A stretch of 6,582 bases of DNA, taken from Hyphomicrobiales bacterium (GTDB lineage Bacteria; Pseudomonadota; Alphaproteobacteria; Rhizobiales; JAKIUO01). Shown piece by piece: positions 1 through 5,363 of this stretch. The notes beneath the pieces are model-generated. The model made no database searches and had not been told where the DNA came from. It saw only the letters and a list, made by a program, of their open reading frames with translations. The position numbers and the translations under genes were made by a program. Numbering within the stretch: the stretch's first letter is position 1; each line of letters starts with the position of its first letter. Where the stretch lies: NCBI GenBank assembly GCA_027069645.1, contig JALXEI010000053.1, positions 1-6,582 of the forward strand. Reading direction: 5' to 3'.

Positions 1-2
1 CG

Positions 3-848
3 GGGCGCACCCGGCCGCTTGTCGGTTTTACGGCCCATATTATCGGGCCGCTGAAATTCCTCGCGGCACAGATCGGTGCGCAGGGGGGCATGTTACTGGT
101 CATCTTGCTGGGCGGCGCTGTTCTGCCCTATGACCGGCGGCGTGGCCAACAGCCGGTAAGCTTCGCCGCAAATACCCCGCTGGCGCGGCGCTATCTGTTA
201 TGGGTGGCGCTGGTGCCGGTGCTGTTTGTCACCTTCCTGTCGCTCGTTCTGGGTATGAAGTTTCGCTCCATGTGGGGCGCGCCGATGTTTTCCTTTTCGG
301 CCCTTGCGCTGATGGCGGTGATGAAGCCGTTTTTGTTTCGCGAACGTTTCGGTTTCATGGCGGCTTGCTGGTTGATATTGCAATCCGGCGTGGTGGCAAC
401 TGTCGTCGGGATGGGAACAATCGGCTCCTTCTATTCCAAAAAGCCCTTGCGGACAGATTATCCGGGACGGGATATCGGGCAATATTTCAGTCAGCTCTGG
501 CGACAGAAAACCGGGCTTCCCCTGCGTTATGTTGATGGGGATGAATGGATCGGCGACAATATTTCATGGTATGCGCCCGAACGTCCTTCTCATATAGCAA
601 GGGGCAATCCACAGGCCCGACCGTGGATGGATCAAAAGGATATTGCCTGCAAGGGAGTGCTGATTGTGTGGAAATACAGCCGCGATGTGCTGGTGCAGAT
701 GCCGGAAGATTATGGCCCGGTCAGGAGCCTTTATTCCGAGACAGGACAAAAGCAGTTCAACTGGAAGCTGAAAGATCAACCCGTTCAGATCGGTTGGGCC
801 ATCATTGCACCGGATAAAGCGTGCCGGCAGGGGCTGCGAGAAAGGTGA
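3..848 (+). CDS. Glycosyltransferase family 39 (PMT_2/ArnT-like) membrane protein, C-terminal part
   Basis: The reading frame is open back to the first base, so this is the 3' part of a longer gene; the ATG at 90 is internal. About 281 residues are visible. The part before that ATG contains a GPLKFLAAQ-type segment, which resembles the region before a late membrane helix in GT39 proteins. Hydrophobic helices follow at roughly residues 1-12, 36-55, 66-83 and 89-108, counted from that methionine. After them comes a soluble C-terminal domain with PGRDIGQYF, LPLRYVDGDEWIGDNISWY and APERPSH motifs, which I recognise from PMT_2 family glycosyltransferases. These enzymes move a sugar from a polyprenyl-phosphate carrier to a lipid or protein at the outer face of the inner membrane. 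The catalytic N-terminal Asp/Glu loop lies outside the window, so activity and acceptor cannot be judged. The stop is TGA at 846-848. Family assignment is fairly sure; the substrate is unknown. Confidence 0.75.
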   Translation, partial: GRTRPLVGFTAHIIGPLKFLAAQIGAQGGMLLVILLGGAVLPYDRRRGQQPVSFAANTPLARRYLLWVALVPVLFVTFLSLVLGMKFRSMWGAPMFSFSALALMAVMKPFLFRERFGFMAACWLILQSGVVATVVGMGTIGSFYSKKPLRTDYPGRDIGQYFSQLWRQKTGLPLRYVDGDEWIGDNISWYAPERPSHIARGNPQARPWMDQKDIACKGVLIVWKYSRDVLVQMPEDYGPVRSLYSETGQKQFNWKLKDQPVQIGWAIIAPDKACRQGLRER

Positions 849-930
849 CCGCCGGGCGGGGCTGAACGGCTGCGCGACAATTTTTATTGTTGCCATAGTC
901 TTCTGAATTATGTCACACCATGACACTTTG

Positions 931-961
931 AAAAAACCAGCCCGCTGCGGGCACGGATTTT
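931..961 (+). terminator. Probable intrinsic terminator after the GT39 gene
   Basis: An A run (931-936) leads into a GC stem, GCCCGC (940-945) with GCGGGC (947-952). It is extended by CC (937-938) opposite GG (955-956), and four T residues follow (958-961). The A-run, GC stem and T-run order fits a Rho-independent terminator. The T run is short, and the GAGGA ribosome site of the next gene starts at 962. The hairpin would therefore sit in the leader of any ppiA transcript that begins upstream of it. The rest of the 849-972 gap has a weaker dyad (874-881 with 886-893, loop TTTT) and no convincing promoter. Confidence 0.45.
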
Positions 962-972
962 GAGGATTTGAG

Positions 973-1593
973 ATGAAACAGTTTCTATTCGCCCTGTTCC
1001 TGTCGGTGGGCCTTGCCTCTTGCGGCAGCAGCACGAAGCAAAACGAGGAAATCGTTGCGCCGCCGACTCCCGAAGAACTGGCCGCCCCCGCGAACAGTGC
1101 GCCGGTCAAGGGGCTGGATCCCGAAAATACGCTTTACATGGATTTGAAATATGGTCGGGTGGTCATCAAACTGCGGCCTGACCTCGCGCCCAACCATGTG
1201 GCCCGTATCAAAAAGCTGACCCGTGAAGGTTTCTACAACGGTCTCAAATTCCATCGCGTCATTGCCGGGTTCATGGCACAGGGCGGGGACCCCAAAGGTG
1301 ATGGCACTGGCGGCTCGAAATATCCTGACCTCAAGGCCGAGTTCAGCAGCGAGCCTTTCAAAAAAGGCACGGTCGGTGCGGCACGTTCGGCTTCTCCTGA
1401 CAGCGCCAATTCGCAATTCTACATCATGCTGGGACGTGCGCCCCATCTGGACGGAAAATATACGGTCTGGGGCGAGGTTGTGCAGGGCATGCAATATGTG
1501 CAACGCATCAAACTGGGCGATCCGGCGCAAAACGGCACGGTTACCGATCCCGATATTATCATCAAAATGCAGGTTATGGCAGACGCCAAATAG
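973..1593 (+). CDS. ppiA: Cyclophilin-type peptidyl-prolyl isomerase, lipoprotein
   Basis: 206 residues. Catalyses cis-trans isomerisation of peptidyl-proline bonds and should assist folding of exported proteins in the envelope. The N terminus is a lipoprotein signal: K2, a hydrophobic run to residue 15, and lipobox L14-A15-S16-C17. Gly at +2, not Asp, suggests outer-membrane sorting. A linker rich in Pro, Ala and Glu (about 18-48) leads into the cyclophilin domain (about 50-203). The catalytic Arg is R95 in FHRV, with F100 and Q103 in GFMAQGGD and SQFYIML at 147-153. The position of human CypA Trp121 is His158 (PHLDG), so cyclosporin binding is expected to be weak. Ribosome site GAGGA at 962-966 is 6 nt from the ATG. 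The next gene is a paralog 35 nt downstream, so the pair is probably co-transcribed. The symbol follows usage for exported cyclophilins. Confidence 0.93.
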   Translation: MKQFLFALFLSVGLASCGSSTKQNEEIVAPPTPEELAAPANSAPVKGLDPENTLYMDLKYGRVVIKLRPDLAPNHVARIKKLTREGFYNGLKFHRVIAGFMAQGGDPKGDGTGGSKYPDLKAEFSSEPFKKGTVGAARSASPDSANSQFYIMLGRAPHLDGKYTVWGEVVQGMQYVQRIKLGDPAQNGTVTDPDIIIKMQVMADAK

Positions 1594-1628
1594 CCGGCAG
1601 GAGCGTTTATCAATCAAAGGAAAAATTC

Positions 1629-2102
1629 ATGAGTGAAATAAAAGATCCCGAAAATACCCTGATCATGGAAACCACGCATGGTCGGGTGGTGATCGAAATG
1701 CGCCCCGATCTGGCACCCAACCATGTCAAACACATCAAGGAACTGGTGCGCGAGGGATTTTATGACGGCATCAAGTTTCATCGGGTGATCGAGGATTTCA
1801 TGGCCCAGACCGGTTGTCCGCAAGGCACCGGCATGGGCGGCTCTGACAAGCCCGACCTGAAAGCCGAATTCAATGATGAACCTCATGTGCGCGGTACGGC
1901 CTCAATGGCCCGGGCCCAGCATCCCGATAGCGCCAACTCGCAGTTTTTCATCTGTTTTGGCGAAACGCCGTTCCTCGACAGGCAGTATACCGTATGGGGC
2001 AAGGTGATCGAGGGTATGGAAAATATCGACAAGATCAAACGCGGTGAACCCGTGCGCGACCCCGACGAGATCGTCTCGATGAAAGTCGCCGCGGACGTTT
2101 AA
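1629..2102 (+). CDS. ppiB: Cyclophilin-type peptidyl-prolyl isomerase, cytoplasmic
   Basis: 157 residues, a single cyclophilin domain with no signal peptide or anchor, so a cytosolic prolyl isomerase. Catalytic residues are R52 (KFHRV), F57 and Q60 (DFMAQTG). SANSQFFICF spans 101-110 and the closing strand motif is TVWGKV. The CypA Trp121 position is Phe115, as in many bacterial forms with low cyclosporin affinity. A ribosome site AAAGG at 1616-1620 lies 8 nt before the ATG. The protein is clearly a paralog of the lipoprotein upstream: DPENT, GRVVI, RPDLAPNHV, REGFY, KFHRVI and DSANSQF occur in both in the same order, and several short DNA stretches are identical. The usual arrangement in alphaproteobacteria is this pair followed by queA and tgt. 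Stop TAA at 2100-2102. Confidence 0.94.
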   Translation: MSEIKDPENTLIMETTHGRVVIEMRPDLAPNHVKHIKELVREGFYDGIKFHRVIEDFMAQTGCPQGTGMGGSDKPDLKAEFNDEPHVRGTASMARAQHPDSANSQFFICFGETPFLDRQYTVWGKVIEGMENIDKIKRGEPVRDPDEIVSMKVAADV

Positions 2103-2106
2103 GGGA

Positions 2107-2268
2107 ATGCCCTGCGCGGGCGGCGATTAAGGGACCAGTCCCTTAATAATCCCAATCCGGGTTAGGTGCTGTCGTTTGGGTGTCGCGTATGACACAACAC
2201 ACAGCCCTGTATAAAAATGAGGTGCAGGGGATCATCCCCTGCCGCCCGCTGCGCAGGCGGCCCGACCG
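2107..2268 (+). repeat. Hairpin-array element A (ppiB-queA gap)
   Basis: The gap holds an ordered set of dyads. GGGCGGC (2118-2124) is complementary to GCCGCCC (2241-2247) and could close the whole element. Inside are hairpin 1, ATTAAGGGAC (2126-2135) with GTCCCTTAAT (2138-2147); a small GTGTC/GACAC hairpin (2180-2184, 2191-2195); and hairpin 2, GCAGGGGAT (2224-2232) with ATCCCCTGC (2234-2242). GCCGCC/GGCGGC (2241-2246, 2256-2261) forms a right-hand hairpin with GCGCA in its loop. No T run follows any stem, so these are not classical terminators. The same order of blocks recurs at 5213-5320, which is why I call it a repeat family. Its function is unknown; a folded RNA, a mobile-repeat remnant and a transcript-end stabiliser all remain possible. 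Confidence 0.6.
2188..2215 (+). promoter_or_regulatory. Possible sigma70-type promoter for queA
   Basis: TATAAA at 2210-2215 is a good -10 box. Upstream, TATGAC (2188-2193, 16 nt spacing) or ATGACA (2189-2194, 15 nt spacing) may act as -35. It lies inside hairpin element A, in a stretch that element B lacks, and would give a leader of about 65 nt for queA carrying hairpin 2. The GTGTC/GACAC dyad at 2180-2195 overlaps the -35 region. This is read by eye only, and read-through from ppiB is an alternative. Confidence 0.35.
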
Positions 2269-2286
2269 GTGAGGTCATTTCATTTT

Positions 2287-3390
2287 ATGCGCGTAGATGA
2301 TTTCGATTTTGAACTGCCGCAAAGCGCCATTGCCCTGCGTCCGGTCGAACCACGTGATGCGTCGCGTTTGCTGGAGGTGAGGCCGGGGCAAACGCCTGAT
2401 CTTGTCGATCATAAAATCGGCGATCTGCTGCACATTCTGCGCAAGGGGGATGTGCTGGTTCTCAATGATACAAAGGTCATCCCGGCGGCTCTCATCGGGG
2501 TGCGCCGCCGCGAGGACAGCAGCGCCACCATTCACGTCAATCTGCACAAGAGGCTGGACGACAGCTCGTGGCTGGCGTTTGCCAAACCGGCCAAACGACT
2601 GAAGCCTGGCGAGACGATTGATTTTGGCTCGCCGGACCGCGCCTGTGCACTGGGAGCTCTGACGGCAAGAGTTGTTGAAAAGGGGCAGGGGGGCGAGGTG
2701 CTTCTGGCCTTCGATCTGTCGGGGCCTTATCTTGATGAAGCGATCAGGGCCCGCGGGGCCATGCCGTTACCCCCCTATATTGCCTCTAAACGCGCGCCGG
2801 ATGAAAAGGATCTTGAAGATTACCAGACGGTTTTTGCCCGGCATAATGGTGCCGTTGCCGCCCCGACCGCCGGGCTTCACTTCACCGATGAACTGCTGGG
2901 GCAACTGGCGGACAGGGGCATCGAGCAGCATTTTGTCACCCTGCATGTGGGGGCGGGGACCTTTCTGCCGGTCAAAAGCGAAAACATATCAGAGCACAAA
3001 ATGCACGCCGAACGGGGCGAGATCAGCGAGGAGACCGCCGAGGCCCTCAACAAGGCCCGCGCCAATGGCGGGCGCATCGTTGCCGTTGGTACCACCTCCC
3101 TGCGTCTGCTGGAAAGCGCCACGGATGAGACCGGAAAGGTCCACCCCTTTTGCGATGAAACCGACATTTTCATCACGCCGGGTTATCGCTTCAGGGCGGT
3201 TGATCTGCTGCTGACCAATTTCCACCTGCCGCGTTCGACCCTGTTCATGCTGGTCAGCGCCTTTAGCGGCCTTGATCAGATGCAACGCGCCTATGCCTGT
3301 GCCATCAAAACCGGCTATCGCTTCTATTCCTATGGCGACGCCTGTCTGTTGCATCCGTCCCAGGCCGGGGACGGAAAGGCAGACCTGTGA
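2287..3390 (+). CDS. queA: S-adenosylmethionine:tRNA ribosyltransferase-isomerase QueA
   Basis: 367 residues from the ATG at 2287, the usual length for the family. Transfers and isomerises the ribosyl group of AdoMet onto 7-aminomethyl-7-deazaguanine at tRNA position 34, giving epoxyqueuosine; cytoplasmic. Family motifs run in order: LPQSAIALRP with RDASRLL (10-29), GDVLVLNDTKVIPA (54-67), MPLPPYI (159-165), GAVAAPTAGLHFT (188-200), TLHVGAGTF (218-226), KMHAERGEI (238-246), VGTTSLRLLES (267-277), FITPGYRFRAVD (295-306) and TNFHLPRSTLFMLV (310-323). No key motif is missing. I chose ATG 2287 because QueA proteins typically begin MRVDDFDF-like. An in-frame GTG at 2269 would add six residues, but it overlaps the only purine-rich ribosome site, GTGAGG (2269-2274). 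The stop TGA ends at 3390, directly against the stop of the - strand gene. Confidence 0.95.
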   Translation: MRVDDFDFELPQSAIALRPVEPRDASRLLEVRPGQTPDLVDHKIGDLLHILRKGDVLVLNDTKVIPAALIGVRRREDSSATIHVNLHKRLDDSSWLAFAKPAKRLKPGETIDFGSPDRACALGALTARVVEKGQGGEVLLAFDLSGPYLDEAIRARGAMPLPPYIASKRAPDEKDLEDYQTVFARHNGAVAAPTAGLHFTDELLGQLADRGIEQHFVTLHVGAGTFLPVKSENISEHKMHAERGEISEETAEALNKARANGGRIVAVGTTSLRLLESATDETGKVHPFCDETDIFITPGYRFRAVDLLLTNFHLPRSTLFMLVSAFSGLDQMQRAYACAIKTGYRFYSYGDACLLHPSQAGDGKADL

Positions 3391-3840
3391 TCAGGTCATC
3401 GGGGTGCCGTGCCGCTGCTTGCGGTGATGTTTCTTTTGGGGCGTTTTTCGAATCCGCCCGGTTTGCGGTGCCTTGAAGTCGTGGAAAACGGGATTGGGAT
3501 AATGATCAAGCGATGCACCCGTGGCCGCATCGACCCCCATGCCAATGATCCCGCCAGCAACAACATTTCCGGCGAAACCGGCAGCGCCACGCCCGGAAAC
3601 ACCGGTAATGACGGGGATACTGACCGGGTCGCCGTGTTTTGGTTTGAAGGTGACGGTAAATTCTTCCTTGCGGGAAACGGTGATGGCGCAAGGTGTTACG
3701 CATTGATGACCGGTTGAAGAGACCACCTGAATACCCGGCGGATTGGAGTTGATCTGTACCTTGTCTGTTGTACCGCGTACAACCGTGGCGCAACCGCCAA
3801 GCAGCATCGCACATACGGCTGAAATAAAGATTTCTCTCAC
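3391..3840 (-). CDS. Small Gly-rich lipoprotein of unknown function (PEGA-like N-terminal region)
   Basis: 149 residues. The start is GTG at 3838-3840; the first in-frame ATG, at residue 12, would destroy the signal peptide. The signal sequence ends in lipobox L14-G15-G16-C17, so this is an envelope lipoprotein, with Ala at +2 suggesting the outer membrane. The mature part has a V-Q-I-N-S-N-P-P-G strand-turn (28-36) and a Cys47-x3-Cys51 pair. It continues TVSRKEEFTVTF (54-65), much like a small PEGA-type beta domain. A Gly/Ala-rich stretch follows (80-108: GVSGRGAAGFAGN, then GIIGMGVDAATGASLD) and could insert in or lie on a membrane. The tail is very basic (129-145, rich in Lys, Arg and His). 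Similar proteins occur in alphaproteobacteria, sometimes mislabelled as translation initiation factor 2, and I know of no assigned role. It separates queA from tgt on the opposite strand and ends exactly at the queA stop. Confidence 0.8.
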   Translation of the reverse strand: MREIFISAVCAMLLGGCATVVRGTTDKVQINSNPPGIQVVSSTGHQCVTPCAITVSRKEEFTVTFKPKHGDPVSIPVITGVSGRGAAGFAGNVVAGGIIGMGVDAATGASLDHYPNPVFHDFKAPQTGRIRKTPQKKHHRKQRHGTPMT

Positions 3841-3873
3841 AATTGCCCCCGTTTCCTGTGTATCTTTTTGGCA

Positions 3874-3902
3874 AAATTAGGGCAGAAAAAAATGCTTTAC
3901 AA
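3874..3902 (-). promoter_or_regulatory. Possible promoter and dyad for the lipoprotein gene
   Basis: Read on the - strand, TTGTAA (3902-3897) and TAATTT (3879-3874) are 17 nt apart, acceptable -35 and -10 boxes upstream of the GTG start at 3840. A perfect 7 bp dyad, CTTTACA (3895-3901) with TGTAAAG (3914-3920), overlaps the -35 and could be an operator or a chance hairpin. A GGGGG run (3846-3850 in + coordinates) sits 5 nt from the start as a weak ribosome site. The -10 matches the consensus at only three positions. Confidence 0.3.
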
Positions 3903-3990
3903 GTCGAAAGCTCTGTAAAGGGAGTATTTCCGGATGTTTTGGACGGGTTGTTTCCCCCGAGCCACACAGGAGCGAAAACCGGGAGGAGCT

Positions 3991-4034
3991 TTGACATTGC
4001 AGTTTACATTGAAAATTGAGGGAACTTGTACAAT
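3991..4034 (+). promoter_or_regulatory. Candidate tgt promoter region
   Basis: TTGACA at 3991-3996 is a perfect -35 box, but nothing 16-18 nt downstream is a good -10. TACAAT at 4029-4034 is a near-perfect -10 that would start transcription about 20 nt before the tgt ATG, yet its -35 (TTTACA, 4003-4008) is 20 nt away. The two halves do not pair ideally, so exact boxes are unsettled. The position, between divergent genes and upstream of tgt, is right for a promoter. Confidence 0.35.
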
Positions 4035-4061
4035 CGCTTCAGACGACCTACAAACACCCGG

Positions 4062-5180
4062 ATGAATACAAATTTTTCCTTTCATCTCAAGGCCCGGGAC
4101 GGGGCGGCGCGCAATGGCGAGATCATCACCTCGCGCGGTTCCGTTCGGACACCGGCCTTTATGCCTGTCGGGACGGCAGCGACGGTCAAGGCCCTCTATC
4201 CCGATCAGGTGCGCGAAACCGGCGCCGACATTCTCCTCGGCAATACCTATCATCTGATGCTGCGTCCCGGTGCGGAGCGGGTGCAAAGCCTGGGGGGCCT
4301 GCACAAATTCATGAACTGGAAGGGGCCGATATTGACCGATAGCGGCGGCTTTCAGGTCATGTCGCTTTCCAAACTGCGCAAGATGAGTGAAAACGGCGTT
4401 ACCTTTCAGTCGCATATCGATGGCGTAAGGCATGAGCTGACGCCGGAACGCTCCATCGAAATCCAGTGCCAGCTGGGGGCCGACATCCAGATGGCCTTTG
4501 ATGAATGCACGCCCTTTCCCGCCACTCATGAAGAAGCCCGCACCAGCATGGAACTTTCCATGCGCTGGGCCGAACGTTCCATGCGGGCTTTCGAGCATTT
4601 TGGTGGCCCGCATCAGGCGCTGTTCGGCATTGTCCAGGGGGGCATTTATGAGGATTTGCGCACCCGTTCGGTGGAAAGCCTTACCCGTATCGATTTTCCC
4701 GGCTATGCCATTGGCGGGCTGGCGGTAGGGGAGGGGCATGAGGAAATGATCAAAGTGCTCGATTTTACACTGCCGCAACTGCCTGATAACAAGCCGCGCT
4801 ATCTGATGGGGGTGGGCACGCCGCTTGATATCGTCGAGGCGGTGGCGCGGGGGATCGATATGTTTGATTGCGTCATGCCAACCCGCTCGGGCCGTCACGG
4901 GCAGGCCTTTACCTGGCAGGGGAAGATCAATCTGCGCAATGCGAAATTTGCCGACGATCCCGCGCCCCTTGATCCGGGCAGTGATTGTCCGGCCCACAGG
5001 GATTATTCCAGAGCCTATATCCACCATCTGTTTAAAGCCCGCGAATATCTCGCTCCCATGCTGTTGAGCTGGGCCAATACAGCCTTTTATCAGGACCTGA
5101 TGAAACAGATCCGCCAAAACATCGCTGCCGGTACCTTTGATCAGTTGCGCGAGCGCGTGCACGAGGCCTATGCGCCGTAA
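4062..5180 (+). CDS. tgt: tRNA-guanine transglycosylase with non-canonical zinc site
   Basis: 372 residues, full length. Exchanges guanine 34 of tRNAs with GUN anticodons for preQ1, the committed step of queuosine insertion; cytoplasmic TIM-barrel enzyme. The catalytic set is intact: D93 in LTDSGGFQV, D147 in FDECT, Q192 in IVQGG, GGLAVGE (218-224), and nucleophile D269 in FDCVMPTR. They match Zymomonas Tgt D102, D156, Q203, G230/L231 and D280. The zinc site does not: the canonical CxCxxC plus His (Zymomonas C318, C320, C323, H349) reads S307, C309, H312 and A338 here, with matching 31-residue spacing. The flanking sequence (YSRAYIHHLFKA, FYQDLM) is otherwise normal. The ATG at 4062 gives the family-typical N terminus but has no clear ribosome site. 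TTG 4026 would add 12 atypical residues and sits only 2-3 nt behind GAGGGA (4018-4023). Identity is sure; the metal state is open. Confidence 0.94.
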   Translation: MNTNFSFHLKARDGAARNGEIITSRGSVRTPAFMPVGTAATVKALYPDQVRETGADILLGNTYHLMLRPGAERVQSLGGLHKFMNWKGPILTDSGGFQVMSLSKLRKMSENGVTFQSHIDGVRHELTPERSIEIQCQLGADIQMAFDECTPFPATHEEARTSMELSMRWAERSMRAFEHFGGPHQALFGIVQGGIYEDLRTRSVESLTRIDFPGYAIGGLAVGEGHEEMIKVLDFTLPQLPDNKPRYLMGVGTPLDIVEAVARGIDMFDCVMPTRSGRHGQAFTWQGKINLRNAKFADDPAPLDPGSDCPAHRDYSRAYIHHLFKAREYLAPMLLSWANTAFYQDLMKQIRQNIAAGTFDQLRERVHEAYAP

Positions 5181-5182
5181 AA

Positions 5183-5347
5183 TGCCCTTGCAGGCATGTC
5201 CTCGCCGGACGGGCCGCTTGCGCAGCGGGCGGCAAAGGGCTCGCCCTTTGCAAACCCGTATCTTTTCAAATGGGGATGAAAGGGGCTCGCCCCTTTCCGC
5301 CATGCGCGCAGCATGACCGTCCGGCGAGGACATTGCCCGCAAGGGCA
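5183..5347 (+). repeat. Hairpin-array element B within a ~30 bp inverted repeat (tgt-EamA gap)
   Basis: Outer arms at 5183-5212 and 5317-5347 are inverted copies differing by one mismatch and one extra base. The inner 17 bp (ATGTCCTCGCC... read from 5196) pair perfectly. Between them lie, in order: CCGCT/AGCGG (5214-5218, 5224-5228); GGCGG (5228-5232) complementary to CCGCC (5297-5301); hairpin 1, GCAAAGGG-CTCG-CCCTTTGC (5232-5251); a spacer with CCC and GGGG; hairpin 2, GAAAGGGG-CTCG-CCCCTTTC (5278-5297); and CATGC/GCATG with loop GCGCA (5301-5315). Hairpins 1 and 2 are near copies of each other. The element fills the gap between convergent genes, so it may stop or protect transcripts from both sides, though no T runs are present. 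No ORF or transposase is inside. It may be a MITE-like or structured-RNA repeat. Confidence 0.75.
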
Positions 5348-5363
5348 ACAGCGGCGGTTCGTG

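Noticed and set aside
564..1109. 181-codon - strand frame spanning the GT39-ppiA gap
   Set aside because: It overlaps two real genes in antisense, lacks motifs and would read through the likely terminator.
2126..2147. Perfect 10 bp hairpin as an intrinsic terminator for ppiB
   Set aside because: It is followed by AATAATCCC rather than a T run. It fits better as one part of the repeated hairpin array, although Rho-dependent stopping near it remains possible.
2269..2286. GTG start for queA six codons upstream
   Set aside because: The GTG is part of the only ribosome-site-like run, and QueA proteins begin at the MRVDDFDF-type position.
4026..4061. TTG start giving tgt twelve extra residues
   Set aside because: The purine-rich GAGGGA is only 2-3 nt away, too close, and the added residues do not look like a Tgt N terminus. 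TACAAT at 4029 may instead be a promoter box.
3897..5348. 483-codon open frame on the - strand
   Set aside because: It is antisense to the whole of tgt, its product has no recognisable motif, and tgt is certain. Long antisense frames are common in GC-rich genes.
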